DNA of 64,000 bases from Nitrospirales bacterium LBB_01 (GTDB lineage Bacteria > Nitrospirota > Thermodesulfovibrionia > Thermodesulfovibrionales > Magnetobacteriaceae), in NCBI GenBank assembly GCA_004376055.2, contig CP049016.1:1922001-1986000 (forward strand). The letters are read 5' to 3'. Positions within the stretch are counted from its first letter, which is position 1; the number at the start of each line of letters is the position of its first letter. Both the position numbers and the translations under genes were made by a program. A model generated the notes under the pieces. That model was not told where the DNA came from and searched no databases. It saw nothing but the letters and a program-made list of their open reading frames with translations. Of this stretch, positions 53,984 through 63,044 are shown one piece after another.

Positions 53984-54928
53984 ATGTTAAAAGAAATAAA
54001 GATAATTACCGGCAACTCCAACCGTCAGTTATCCGCAGATGTTGCAGAGTTTCTGAAAGTTGGGCTTACTGACACAATTGTTAAGACATTTGGAGATGGT
54101 GAGATTTCCGTCCAGGTTAATGAAAATGTCAGAGGACATGACGTGTTTGTAATTCAATCTATGTGCAGTCCTGTTAACAATAATTTAATGGAATTGCTTC
54201 TTATAGTTGATGCCTTAAAGAGAGCCTCAGCTGGCAGAATAACCGCCGTTATCCCCTACTTTGGTTACGCCCGACAGGACAGGAAAGTTCAGCCCCGTGT
54301 GCCCATATCGTCTAAGCTTGTGGCTGATTTAATAACCGTAGCTGGTTGCCACAGGGTTTTAACCATTGACTTACACGCAGGCCAGATACAGGGGTTTTTC
54401 AATATCCCTGTTGACCATCTTTACGCTATCCCTGTGCTGCTTAGTTATATTAGGGAAAATCTTCCTGTAAAAAACCTTACTATCGTATCCCCTGATGCAG
54501 GGGGTGTTGAAAGAGCGCGCTCTTTTGCAAGACGGCTTAAGTGCTCTCTTGCCATTATTGATAAGCGCCGTGAAAACGCTAATGAATGCACGGCTGAAAA
54601 TGTTATCGGAGAGGTACAGGGAAAAGATGTTTTGATTCTGGACGATATGATTGATACGGCTGGAACGACAGTGCAGGCTGCAAGCATACTGAAATATAAC
54701 GGAGCGCTAAACGTCTATGCCGCTTGTTCTCATGCGGTTCTATCAGGCCCTGCAATTGAAAGAATCAATAACTCAGTGATTGAGCAGGTGATAACCACAA
54801 ACACCATTCCTATTAACGGCAAGACTGATAAGTGTCCAAAGCTTGTGGTGCTTTCAGTTGCCGTGCTAATGGGTGAGGCTATTAGAAGAATATACGAGGA
54901 ATCGTCAATAAGTTCACTGTTTGTATAG
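53984..54928 (+). CDS. prs: Ribose-phosphate pyrophosphokinase
   Basis: 314 aa. It makes PRPP from ribose 5-phosphate and ATP. 'KIITGNSNRQLSADVA' opens the chain; 'FGDGEISVQVNENVRGHDVF', 'IPYFGYARQDRK' and 'DLHAGQIQGFFNIPVDHL' are active-site parts, and 'VLILDDMIDTAGTTVQAA' is the PRPP loop. It heads the prs-rplY-pth run and has GAGGAGAG upstream. Confidence 0.97.
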   Translation: MLKEIKIITGNSNRQLSADVAEFLKVGLTDTIVKTFGDGEISVQVNENVRGHDVFVIQSMCSPVNNNLMELLLIVDALKRASAGRITAVIPYFGYARQDRKVQPRVPISSKLVADLITVAGCHRVLTIDLHAGQIQGFFNIPVDHLYAIPVLLSYIRENLPVKNLTIVSPDAGGVERARSFARRLKCSLAIIDKRRENANECTAENVIGEVQGKDVLILDDMIDTAGTTVQAASILKYNGALNVYAACSHAVLSGPAIERINNSVIEQVITTNTIPINGKTDKCPKLVVLSVAVLMGEAIRRIYEESSISSLFV

Positions 54929-54945
54929 ATTACGAGGAGGATGTA

Positions 54946-55593
54946 ATGGAAAGAGTTAATTTAGCAGTACAAAAGCGTGAGGGTATCGGCAAGGGTGCTG
55001 CCCGAACAAATCGCAGAGACGGAATGATTCCTGCCGTTATGTATAAAAAGGGACAATCAACACCGATACGTTTTAGCAGAAAGGAGATAGTTCCTTTTGT
55101 TAATGCCTCAGCACATGAGCAGATTTTGGTAAACCTTAATTTTTCAGACGGTACTACGGCAGTTGCCTTGATGAAGGATCATCAGGTAGAGCCGCTTACA
55201 GGTGAGCTGCTTCACTTGGATTTTCAGGAAATATCCCTTCTGGAAATGGTCAGAGTTAATGTCGCCATAATATTAAAGGGTACTCCTATAGGCGTAAAAC
55301 GAGACGGCGGCCTTCTGCAAACCGGAATAAGAGACATCGAAATAGAGAGTCTGCCCGATGATATACCGGCTCACATTGAGCTTGACGTCACAAAACTTGA
55401 GCTTGGGGATTCCCTCCATGTCTCTGATATTAAGCCGGATGAGAAAATAAAGATTCTGACCGATCCCAGTGAGTCTATCTGTACAGTGACGGCAACGGCG
55501 ATACTTGAATCTGCACATGCTGAAGATGGTGCAGCAACAACAAAAGAGCCTGAGGTAGTGAAGAAGGGTAAGCAGGAGACTAAGGATAAGTAA
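54946..55593 (+). CDS. rplY: 50S ribosomal protein L25/general stress protein Ctc
   Basis: 215 aa. N-terminal L25 domain ('REGIGKGAARTNRRDGMIPAV', about residues 9-29) that binds 5S rRNA, followed by the TL5/Ctc C-terminal beta domain ('GVKRDGGLLQTGIRDIEIES', 'DVTKLELGDSLHVSDI') and a charged tail. GAGGAGG precedes it. The prs-rplY-pth order is widely conserved. Confidence 0.95.
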   Translation: MERVNLAVQKREGIGKGAARTNRRDGMIPAVMYKKGQSTPIRFSRKEIVPFVNASAHEQILVNLNFSDGTTAVALMKDHQVEPLTGELLHLDFQEISLLEMVRVNVAIILKGTPIGVKRDGGLLQTGIRDIEIESLPDDIPAHIELDVTKLELGDSLHVSDIKPDEKIKILTDPSESICTVTATAILESAHAEDGAATTKEPEVVKKGKQETKDK

Positions 55594-55595
55594 CT

Positions 55596-56168
55596 TTGTG
55601 GGTAGTTGTTGGATTGGGAAATCCTGGCTGCAAGTACAAAAAAACCAGGCATAACGTTGGTTTTATGGTAATTGATGAGCTTGCTCTGCGCTTTAATGTT
55701 GACATGAAGGGTGGGAAAGCTCAAGTGGTCACAGGTAGCTGCCAAATAGCCGGCGAGGAGGTTTCTTTACTAAAACCCCTTACCTTTATGAATTTATCCG
55801 GCACGGCGGTTGGCAGACTGGTCAGGATGGCGTCAGAGAGAGCCATCATTGTTCAGGACGACGTTGATATGCCTCTGGGCAGGTTAAAGATAAAATATGG
55901 AGGTAGCTCAGGCGGCCACAGAGGGGTTGCCTCCATTATAGAACATGCAGCGACGAAGGATTTTTATCGGGTCAAAATTGGCATAGGTAAGGATCCATAC
56001 GTGCCGGTAGAGGACTACGTGCTTGGTAAGTTTACCTCTAAAGAGTTCCCTTTAATAGTTGATGCCGTAAATGAAGCCATGGAGGCCATTGAGTGTATAA
56101 TATCAGAGGGGCCGCAAAAGGCAATGAATCTTTATAACAGGAGGGATGCGTCAAATGGCGGCAATTGA
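55596..56168 (+). CDS. pth: Peptidyl-tRNA hydrolase
   Basis: 190 aa from TTG 55596, with AAGGA about 9 nt upstream. 'VGLGNPGCKYKKTRHNVGFM' has the catalytic His and tRNA-binding Asn; 'PLTFMNLSG', 'IVQDDVDMPLGRLK' (catalytic Asp) and 'GSSGGHRGVASI' follow. It frees tRNAs stuck to abandoned peptides. The 3' end overlaps the next gene by 14 bp. Confidence 0.96.
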   Translation: MWVVVGLGNPGCKYKKTRHNVGFMVIDELALRFNVDMKGGKAQVVTGSCQIAGEEVSLLKPLTFMNLSGTAVGRLVRMASERAIIVQDDVDMPLGRLKIKYGGSSGGHRGVASIIEHAATKDFYRVKIGIGKDPYVPVEDYVLGKFTSKEFPLIVDAVNEAMEAIECIISEGPQKAMNLYNRRDASNGGN

Positions 56169-56733
56169 AAAAAAGATTTACTATTTTGAAAAACCCGGGA
56201 AAGAAAACACTGATGATTGCCTGAAATTCTCTCTTGATGCTGTCACTCAGATGGACATAAGAGATGTCGTTGTCGCTACAACTGGAGGCGATACAGGGCT
56301 TATCTATTCTGAGGCATTTAATGGAAAAAGCATAAATCTGGTAGCGGTAACTCATAGTCACGGATTTAAGGAGGCAAACACGTTTGAAATGCCGCCTGAT
56401 ATTGCCTCAAAGATAAAACAAAACGGAGCTATCCTCTACACTGGCACTATGGTGACCCATTCACTTGAATCCGCTTTTTCTCAAAAATTTAACGGTTTGT
56501 ATCCGACACTGATTGTGGCGCAGTCGTTGAGGCGTTTTGGAGAGGGCACAAAAGTGTGCTGTGAGATTGTTATGATGGCAACAGATGCCGGACTTATTAC
56601 TGAGGGAGCTGATGTTTTAGCTGTGGCAGGCACTGGCAGAGGGGCAGATACTGTTTTAGTTATACGAAGTGCCGCCTCAAAAAGATTTTTCGATTTAAAA
56701 ATACTTGAGATTATTGCTAAACCCCGGCTATAA
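56155..56733 (+). CDS. Stand-alone pyruvate kinase C-terminal (alpha/beta) domain protein
   Basis: 192 aa from ATG 56155; AGGAGGG ends 9 nt upstream, whereas it touches the ATG at 56146. 'VVVATTGGDTGLIYSEAF', 'LVAVTHSHGF', 'TGTMVTHSLESAFSQKF' and 'VLAVAGTGRGADTVLVIRSA' fit the PK_C domain family seen as a separate protein. No pyruvate kinase catalytic barrel is present. It is coupled to pth by overlap. The function of such single domains is not established. Confidence 0.85.
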   Translation: MAAIEKKIYYFEKPGKENTDDCLKFSLDAVTQMDIRDVVVATTGGDTGLIYSEAFNGKSINLVAVTHSHGFKEANTFEMPPDIASKIKQNGAILYTGTMVTHSLESAFSQKFNGLYPTLIVAQSLRRFGEGTKVCCEIVMMATDAGLITEGADVLAVAGTGRGADTVLVIRSAASKRFFDLKILEIIAKPRL

Positions 56734-56762
56734 CCCGTTTGATATTGCGATGTCTTTTCTGA

Positions 56763-57620
56763 TTATTTAAAATCGCTTACATTAAGAGATTTCAGCATCT
56801 CGTTGACAGCGGCAATGCCTATCTTATCATTCAGTCCCTGATATGACAACAATGCCCGCTTGAAATATGTTGCTGCTTCTTTCATATCACCATCCTTATA
56901 AAACGTTGTGCCCAATCCCATTAAGTCAGCGGCAACCTTCTGTCCCTCGCCCAAATCCTTGTCCATTTGCAGGGCAAGCGTGTAGTATTTGACGGCATCT
57001 GTAAATCTATCTAAGTTTTCGTATCCCTCAGCCATTATGCGGTAGGAATTTGAAAGCTCATTTTTTTGTTCCTGAATACTGTTTAACTCTGAACCCTTTT
57101 TAGCCAAAAGCAGCGAATCAGTGTATAGCTTTTGAGCAAGGGCAAGTCTGGATTTTAAATTATAGATTTTTCCTGATATTGTACAAGTGCTTATACAATT
57201 ACTAAGGGCGGTATCCGCCCATTTTTCAGCAGATATTATGTTATTCTCTTCAAAATAAATCATCCCGTTTAAAAAAGCAGCCTCAGATAAAACATCATTT
57301 GGGAGCGTAAGCGGTATTTTCACAAAAAGTGTTTCAAGAAATCTGTGTGCCTCATTAGGTTTACCAGCCTTTCTATAGACCCGCGCTATGTTTATTATAT
57401 TTACCCCTATTCCATATTCGTTTTCACAGGAGTAGTCCACATCAAGTGCTGCCTCATAAAGTTTAAGCGCTCTTTGGTAGTTACCGCTCTTAAATTCAGT
57501 GTCAGCCTCAGTGACAAGTTTAACCGCTTTAGCCTCAGAATCAGATACAACCGGAGGCGCCGATCCGCACCCTGTAAAAGTTATAAGCAATGCTGCCAAT
57601 ACCAACATCTTGATTTTCAT
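56763..57620 (-). CDS. TPR-repeat lipoprotein of the Mce/Mla operon
   Basis: 285 aa. A lipoprotein signal with lipobox 'LLITFTGC' (Cys about residue 18). Several TPR units follow, such as 'EFKSGNYQRALKLYEAALD', 'YENLDRFTDAVKYYTLALQ' and 'FYKDGDMKEAATYFKRALL'. It is 2 bp downstream of the MCE gene, so it is probably an outer-membrane or periplasmic scaffold of the lipid-transport system. It takes the place of MlaA/MlaC-type partners, which are not seen. Confidence 0.85.
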   Translation of the reverse strand: MKIKMLVLAALLITFTGCGSAPPVVSDSEAKAVKLVTEADTEFKSGNYQRALKLYEAALDVDYSCENEYGIGVNIINIARVYRKAGKPNEAHRFLETLFVKIPLTLPNDVLSEAAFLNGMIYFEENNIISAEKWADTALSNCISTCTISGKIYNLKSRLALAQKLYTDSLLLAKKGSELNSIQEQKNELSNSYRIMAEGYENLDRFTDAVKYYTLALQMDKDLGEGQKVAADLMGLGTTFYKDGDMKEAATYFKRALLSYQGLNDKIGIAAVNEMLKSLNVSDFK

Positions 57621-57622
57621 GT

Positions 57623-58564
57623 CTATTTTAAACCGCTGCTGTCTGTGTTAGGGAGTTTTTGCGCCGCAGGAGTTAAATATGAGCTAAATGGCCACATTTT
57701 CTTAGCCGAATCCAACAAATCATCCGTGCTCCCTGCGATTGTCTTTGCTTTTTTCACAATGGCAGGAACATCTTCAGAAGCAGCTTCTGTCATCTTACTG
57801 ACATCTTGAGTTATTTTATTTAGATCATCTATGCTCTTGTCTATTTTCTTAATTATTGGCGGCAGAGATGCGTCCACCTTTTGTACTAATTGGTTGGTAC
57901 TTTGCATCACATCTGCTAATTCTTTATTTTTAGATTTAACGAGGTCATCGGCATTGCTGAGCAAAATATTCAGCTGTTGACCGGTTTTGGTCAACTCTGA
58001 TGTAAACACATGCAGGTTAGCGATGGTTAGTTTTAAGTCTCCATCAGGATCCTTTATGTACTTAATTATATCTTTTATATCAATAAGCACAGGCACTATC
58101 TCATCACGAAGCTCCGTTATCATCTCCTTAAAATCCTTATCAGCCACAAACTCAAGGGCGTCATACTCCTTGACACTACCGCTGACAATTTTACCCGTGC
58201 TTATATCTATCACAGAGTCACCTATTAAACTATCCTTAGTCAAAGTCACAGTGGAGTCTCTCTTTATCCATTTCAGGTATTTTGTCTTTATTGACATTGA
58301 TACTTTTATTTTGGCAATATCGTCCAAGTATAGTTTCTCTACGTTACCTATGGAAAATCCGCTTATCCTGACTGGCTGTCCCTCGTAAAGCCCTTTACCG
58401 CTGCTGGTGTAGAAATATATAATTTTCTTAGTGGTAAAGAACTCCTGTTTATATGCCATGTACATAAGCGCAATGAAAATACCAATCAGTCCAATAAGAA
58501 TGAACAGTCCTACTTTTCGTTCTATGTGCTCAAATCTTTGGTCAGTCCTTTTTAGGATGTCCAT
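57623..58564 (-). CDS. MCE-domain protein (MlaD type)
   Basis: 313 aa. One N-terminal membrane helix (about residues 17-36), then the MCE domain with 'SSGKGLYEGQPVRISGFSIG' (about 53-72) and 'DSTVTLTKDSLIGDSVIDIS', and a long C-terminal coiled-coil region. MCE proteins form hexameric lipid channels between membranes. It overlaps the ABC-like gene by 13 bp. Confidence 0.93.
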   Translation of the reverse strand: MDILKRTDQRFEHIERKVGLFILIGLIGIFIALMYMAYKQEFFTTKKIIYFYTSSGKGLYEGQPVRISGFSIGNVEKLYLDDIAKIKVSMSIKTKYLKWIKRDSTVTLTKDSLIGDSVIDISTGKIVSGSVKEYDALEFVADKDFKEMITELRDEIVPVLIDIKDIIKYIKDPDGDLKLTIANLHVFTSELTKTGQQLNILLSNADDLVKSKNKELADVMQSTNQLVQKVDASLPPIIKKIDKSIDDLNKITQDVSKMTEAASEDVPAIVKKAKTIAGSTDDLLDSAKKMWPFSSYLTPAAQKLPNTDSSGLK

Positions 58565-59223
58565 TTCACAAATCCTTCGTCTGTCTGCTTAAACGCTGTG
58601 CAATCGGGTATGTCTTTCAACGTATGTTCCTGAGTTGATATATAAAGTGAAACCCTCCCTGGCATCCTAAAATGGTAGTCCATAGTCAGTGTTAGCATCC
58701 TCTTCATTAAATCAACGCTTAAGCCAGCAAACACAGAATCATACACAATTATCCTGCAATTGTTCAACAGTGCTCTTAAAAGCGCCGTTATTTGTTTCTC
58801 CTCACTACTAAGCGTAGATGGCAGTCTTAAAACATAACCCCTTAAGCCCTCTTTGTCAAGCCCAAGCACCTCATAGAAAACTACCAATCGGTTCTCAATC
58901 TCTTTTAATTTTACCCCTTGATGATATTTTACCGGAAGCGTTATGTTTTCAATAATACTAAGGTTACTGATAAAGGTTAACTCTGCCGATGCTATCGCCA
59001 AACTTTTTAACATCTTATATTTTTCTTTTTCAGGCAAAGCACCGATATCACTCTCTGCGATGAAAACCTTACCGGAGTCCGGCACATTAACGCCAGTTAG
59101 AAGAGACAAAAAGGCAGCCCTGTCACCATTTGACCTTAAAAGCACCTTACACACAGAACCTCCGTTTAGCTCAAAAGAGACATTTTTAAATCCGCCATAA
59201 TAAACATTTTCAAACTTAATCAT
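58552..59223 (-). CDS. ABC-ATPase-like subunit (MlaF position) with lost catalytic motifs
   Basis: 223 aa with the length and order of MlaF-type ATPases. Walker A should be GxxGxGK(S/T) but reads 'LLRSNGDRAAFLSLL'. The signature LSGGQ reads 'LSSEEKQ'. Walker B keeps the Asp but the catalytic Glu is Ser ('IIVYDSVFAGLS'). The switch His region reads 'ISTQEHT'. ATP hydrolysis is therefore very unlikely, yet the frame is intact and overlaps both neighbours, so it is kept. It probably serves as a structural partner of the permease. Confidence 0.85.
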   Translation of the reverse strand: MIKFENVYYGGFKNVSFELNGGSVCKVLLRSNGDRAAFLSLLTGVNVPDSGKVFIAESDIGALPEKEKYKMLKSLAIASAELTFISNLSIIENITLPVKYHQGVKLKEIENRLVVFYEVLGLDKEGLRGYVLRLPSTLSSEEKQITALLRALLNNCRIIVYDSVFAGLSVDLMKRMLTLTMDYHFRMPGRVSLYISTQEHTLKDIPDCTAFKQTDEGFVKWTS

Positions 59224-60005
59224 AATTGTGAGAAGCTCAGGGTTATCAGTCCCTCCAGAAAAAACAGTACAAACACGCTCTGCATCACAGTTGCCACAGT
59301 AGCCCTTGGGATTTCCCTTATAGAGGACTTAACCATCATGCCCTGATAACACGCTATGGTTGATATTGCAACACCAAAGAAAAAACTCTTAATAAATGAG
59401 ATAACAATAGCTTTCATACTTAAGACAGAAATTATACTTTTTAGATATTTTAAAAAAGACACATCAAGCATAAACGAAAACATTAAGATGCCGCTCCCTA
59501 TAGAAACAATCTGCAAATAAAAGGTAAGCATGACAACAGAAATGGTAATTCCTACAATTCTGGGTAGTATCAAGTACTCAAGAGGCTCAATTCCCATAAT
59601 ATGGATACTTTCCATCTCCTTATTAATGGTCATAGAGCCAAGCTCAGAGGCTACAGCGGCAGAGCTCCGAATTACTACCAGAAAAGCGGCAAGAAGCGGC
59701 CCTATCCCGTTTACAACAGTGCCAATAAGGAGTTTACCGGTCAGCACCGCATCTGAACCCACTATGCTTTTAACCTGCCAAACAATTAACACCCCGATAA
59801 ACGCCCCAATGAGCGCAATCTTACTAAAGGCCTCAATACCGGTAAAGTATATCTGTCTGTACAGCAAACTTCTGACAGGCCCTACACGCAGAGCAGGCAG
59901 ACGTATTATGGTTACAAGGAAAAAAGTAAAAAAATGCACCAAATATGCGAACGAATTGGTTATTGATTTCCCAATGCTTTGCGCTGTCTTTAGAAATAGT
60001 CTCAT
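59220..60005 (-). CDS. MlaE-type ABC transporter permease
   Basis: 261 aa with about five or six membrane helices. Family motifs: 'YRQIYFTGIEAFSKIALIGAF' (about residues 49-69), 'GPLLAAFLVVIRSSAAVASELG', 'GIEPLEYLILPRIVG' and 'YQGMMVKSSIREIPRATVATV'. It is the membrane part of an Mla/Mce lipid transporter, overlapping the ABC-like gene by 4 bp. Confidence 0.93.
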   Translation of the reverse strand: MRLFLKTAQSIGKSITNSFAYLVHFFTFFLVTIIRLPALRVGPVRSLLYRQIYFTGIEAFSKIALIGAFIGVLIVWQVKSIVGSDAVLTGKLLIGTVVNGIGPLLAAFLVVIRSSAAVASELGSMTINKEMESIHIMGIEPLEYLILPRIVGITISVVMLTFYLQIVSIGSGILMFSFMLDVSFLKYLKSIISVLSMKAIVISFIKSFFFGVAISTIACYQGMMVKSSIREIPRATVATVMQSVFVLFFLEGLITLSFSQL

Positions 60006-60016
60006 CTAAAACACTC

Positions 60017-61927
60017 TCATGCAAGTCCGCCTATTCTATAGACGACGATTTTTTCCGTCTTACCTTTAAGAGACGCCTCTCCGACCTGTTTAGCGTAGAA
60101 CTTGTCACCGGTATATTTGTACGTGGACTGACCTATTAAAATTCTGCACGGTCTGCCTGCAAACTCACCGTCAGGAAGATCCTTATCAAAACTCTCAAGC
60201 CTTGAGGCAGTGTTAACCGTATCCCCTATTACCGTGTATTCAAGACGTTCGGAGCTTCCAAGACATCCGGCTATCAGAGGTCCTGTAAATATCCCCACTC
60301 TCATACTGGTCTTAGGGAGTCCCTGTTTTTCCCATTTCTCGTTTAACTTTACAAGCTCCTGTTCCATGCCAAGTGCGCAGTGTACAGCGTTTACAGCGTC
60401 CTCTGAAATTTCCGCATCTGTAGTTCTCTCTACCGGCACGCCAAATATTGCCATAACCGCATCCCCTATGTATTTATTAACGACCCCTCCGTTATTTAAA
60501 ACCATACCGGCCATAGCGTCCATGTACTCATTAAGCCAGTCCATAAGGCCTGCGGCGTCAAATTTTTCAGAGACGGAGGTAAACCCTTTTAAGTCGGTAA
60601 AAAGCACGGTAGCAATCAGTTTCTTAGGACAGGGTCTGCCGTCTTTTATAAATTCGTCTCTGTTTTCCCAAAGCGACTGTGCCACGGTCTTAGAGACGTG
60701 TTTACCGAATAGGTTCATAAGCATGTTTCTTTCAGCTTTTTCTTTTTTAGACATATAAGTTGTGATTACGGCCCCGGAAAAGATGAATGACATAATGGGC
60801 ACACCGCCTGGAATCCACCATCCTGATGCAAAACCTAAAAACGTTACGGCTACAATCACAGACAAGCTGACAAGAAGCGCTGCGATTAATCTTGAAAACG
60901 TTCTGAAAACAAATCCGAGCATGCCTCCGATTATTCCCCAAACAATAATCCAAACTCTGACAGCAGTTTCAGTCGGAAATTTTAGAGGACTATTCTCTCC
61001 GCCGGCGTATCTGATTAGCTCGCTTGTTACATGAGCATGAAGGTGCATTCCAGGCGTACCCTCTCCCATATTACTACCGCCAAGAGGAGTGTAAACAAAA
61101 TCCTTCATACTGCCTGCCGTAACTCCTACAATTACAACCTTGTCCTTCAAAGCATGCGGAGGAATTTTATCGGAAAGAACATCTGTCAGTGTGAACATTT
61201 TAAACGGTCCGCCTTTAAAATCAATTAGAAACAGATACCCTCCCATATCCGACACCTTGTATCCGCCATCGCCCTGTTTAAGCGGCACAAAGACAGCTTT
61301 ACCGAGTTTCATAAACCCTGTGGCATTGTCGGCCCCCGGCAAAATTGACTTGGATTTGAGGTAAATTGCAGCCAGCCTCATAGCAAAGGATGTTGAAAAT
61401 GTCTCCCCATCATCAAGAAACAGAAGTCCTCGCCGAATTATACCGTCCGTGTCGACAGGCATGTCGTTAAACCCTGCCCGTTCTGGGTCTTTCAGCACAT
61501 AGGGGGCGGCGATGGGGGGATTTGAGGCATCTCCTAATTTCTTAATCGCTATGATGTTATTATGCTCCTGAAACACTCTCAGCAGCTCCTCACCGCCGGG
61601 AGGCACGGGAATATCTCTGAATATATCAAGCCCTACAACGCAAGGCTCTTGCTTTAGGATATTTTTAAACATCTGAGCCATTGTTGCATCATTCATAGGC
61701 CACATCTGAAGCTTTTGGATATCACCCTCAGTAGCTTCTACTACCACTACTCTGTCATCTGCTTTTGTGCCTGAGAGGCTGTATCTAAGGTATCGGTCGT
61801 AGATTAAAAGCTCTACCTTGTCTGTAAATCCTCTCTCTCTTGCCAAAATAACAAACAGCGACATAACCGCCATTAAGACAAAACAGACAAAATGTTTTGA
61901 TTTGATAAATTTTATAACGTGGCGCAT
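60017..61927 (-). CDS. CHASE2-domain class III adenylate cyclase
   Basis: 636 aa. A membrane segment (about residues 12-28), a large extracytoplasmic CHASE2 domain ('DRVVVVEATEGDIQKLQMWP', 'VVGLDIFRDIPVP', 'PPHALKDKVVIVGVTAGSMKDF'), three membrane helices (about 330-410), and a cyclase domain: 'ATVLFTDLKGFTSVSEKFDA' with the metal Asp, 'NKYIGDAVMAIFGVP' and 'YTVIGDTVNTASRLESF'. The substrate-binding Lys favours ATP, so cAMP is expected. It is 11 bp upstream of the mlaE gene and heads the Mce operon. The 265-bp region upstream to the YdjM-like gene has no gene. Confidence 0.93.
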   Translation of the reverse strand: MRHVIKFIKSKHFVCFVLMAVMSLFVILARERGFTDKVELLIYDRYLRYSLSGTKADDRVVVVEATEGDIQKLQMWPMNDATMAQMFKNILKQEPCVVGLDIFRDIPVPPGGEELLRVFQEHNNIIAIKKLGDASNPPIAAPYVLKDPERAGFNDMPVDTDGIIRRGLLFLDDGETFSTSFAMRLAAIYLKSKSILPGADNATGFMKLGKAVFVPLKQGDGGYKVSDMGGYLFLIDFKGGPFKMFTLTDVLSDKIPPHALKDKVVIVGVTAGSMKDFVYTPLGGSNMGEGTPGMHLHAHVTSELIRYAGGENSPLKFPTETAVRVWIIVWGIIGGMLGFVFRTFSRLIAALLVSLSVIVAVTFLGFASGWWIPGGVPIMSFIFSGAVITTYMSKKEKAERNMLMNLFGKHVSKTVAQSLWENRDEFIKDGRPCPKKLIATVLFTDLKGFTSVSEKFDAAGLMDWLNEYMDAMAGMVLNNGGVVNKYIGDAVMAIFGVPVERTTDAEISEDAVNAVHCALGMEQELVKLNEKWEKQGLPKTSMRVGIFTGPLIAGCLGSSERLEYTVIGDTVNTASRLESFDKDLPDGEFAGRPCRILIGQSTYKYTGDKFYAKQVGEASLKGKTEKIVVYRIGGLA

Positions 61928-62134
61928 AATCTAATGAGTCATCCTTAAAGAAGCTCTCATCTGCCTGTTTTTCAAAACAATCCTCCCAATCCACTTTTAT
62001 ACTAAGCATACAGAGGGCAGCTTGCCATAGTATAATTCCCCGAATTCAGGCAATACTATCATATCACATGACAAAAAAACAAGAGGTGGGAGGTGGCAGC
62101 TTTGACTATTTTATAGGCTCCAGCAACATTCTCC

Positions 62135-62161
62135 TTGAATTTTTCCTCAAGTAGATATAAT
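62135..62161 (+). promoter_or_regulatory. Possible promoter of the YdjM-like gene
   Basis: TTGAAT (62135-62140) and a perfect TATAAT (62156-62161) are separated by 15 bp, shorter than the ideal 17. The spacing leaves a leader of about 25 nt before the ATG at 62193, with CAGGAG as ribosome-binding site. Confidence 0.35.
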
Positions 62162-62192
62162 ATCATTTAGGTTATTCTTACTCAGGAGCACA

Positions 62193-62855
62193 ATGCCGGG
62201 ATTTAAAGAGCATCTAACATTTGGACTGATAACTGGGGTGGCGGTCTCGCTCCCTGCGGTTACTATGCACTATGTTAAAAATTCCTTAGCGCTTCCAATT
62301 ATTGCGTGCACATCTGTTGGAGCATTGATTGCTGATTTTGATTCTGAGTCCTCAGTTCCTTTTCACGTTGCATCTTCAGTATTTGCTGCCATAACAGGAG
62401 TTTTTGTGTTTCTCTATTTGAAACGGACAACGCCTGAAATTGGCGACCTCTTGATATGGACTGTATGCTCTGTGCTTGCCGCCAAATTTCTTATCAGCCC
62501 AATTATTAAAAAAATGACAACTCACAGAGGCATTTGGCATTCAATTCCGGCGGCGGTTATTTCATTTTTGGCAGCATTTCTTCTGCTGCAAAGAGTCAAC
62601 ATGGAAACTGACTCAAGATTTTACTTAACCCTGTCTATTGGTATAGGTTATATAAGCCATCTTGTGCTTGATGAGGGGAAATCGCTGTTTCACTTTAAAT
62701 TTCTTATTTTTTGGTCACCCAAAAAATCGATTGGCTCAGCGCTAAAGTTTATCGGGCAATCAAAGATAATCACATTGTTTACGTATTTGATTTTGGTCTA
62801 TCTGGCCATTGAGTCGTATCCATACCTACTAAAAGTTCAAACACGCATCTTTTAG
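62193..62855 (+). CDS. YdjM/DUF457-family inner-membrane hydrolase-like protein
   Basis: 220 aa with about five membrane segments. The family's metal-site motifs are 'KEHLTFGLITG' (His about residue 7), 'ALIADFDSESSVP', 'THRGIWHSIPAA' and 'GYISHLVLDEGKSLF'. YdjM of E. coli is LexA-regulated; no LexA box was seen here. The enzymatic role of the family is unproven. Confidence 0.88.
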   Translation: MPGFKEHLTFGLITGVAVSLPAVTMHYVKNSLALPIIACTSVGALIADFDSESSVPFHVASSVFAAITGVFVFLYLKRTTPEIGDLLIWTVCSVLAAKFLISPIIKKMTTHRGIWHSIPAAVISFLAAFLLLQRVNMETDSRFYLTLSIGIGYISHLVLDEGKSLFHFKFLIFWSPKKSIGSALKFIGQSKIITLFTYLILVYLAIESYPYLLKVQTRIF

Positions 62856-63044
62856 TTATTTATTTCTACTGAATTGCTTCCAAAAAATATAAATTCAAAA
62901 ATAGATTACATTATTTTATAAATTACCTTTAGATATGGAATACTTTTGTGTTATAGTTTGTTGTGTTGTAAATCTTGTGATTTTCATCACAGGGTATTTA
63001 CGATTTATTTGTATCTATTAACAATTCAAAAAGGGAGGTCAGAG

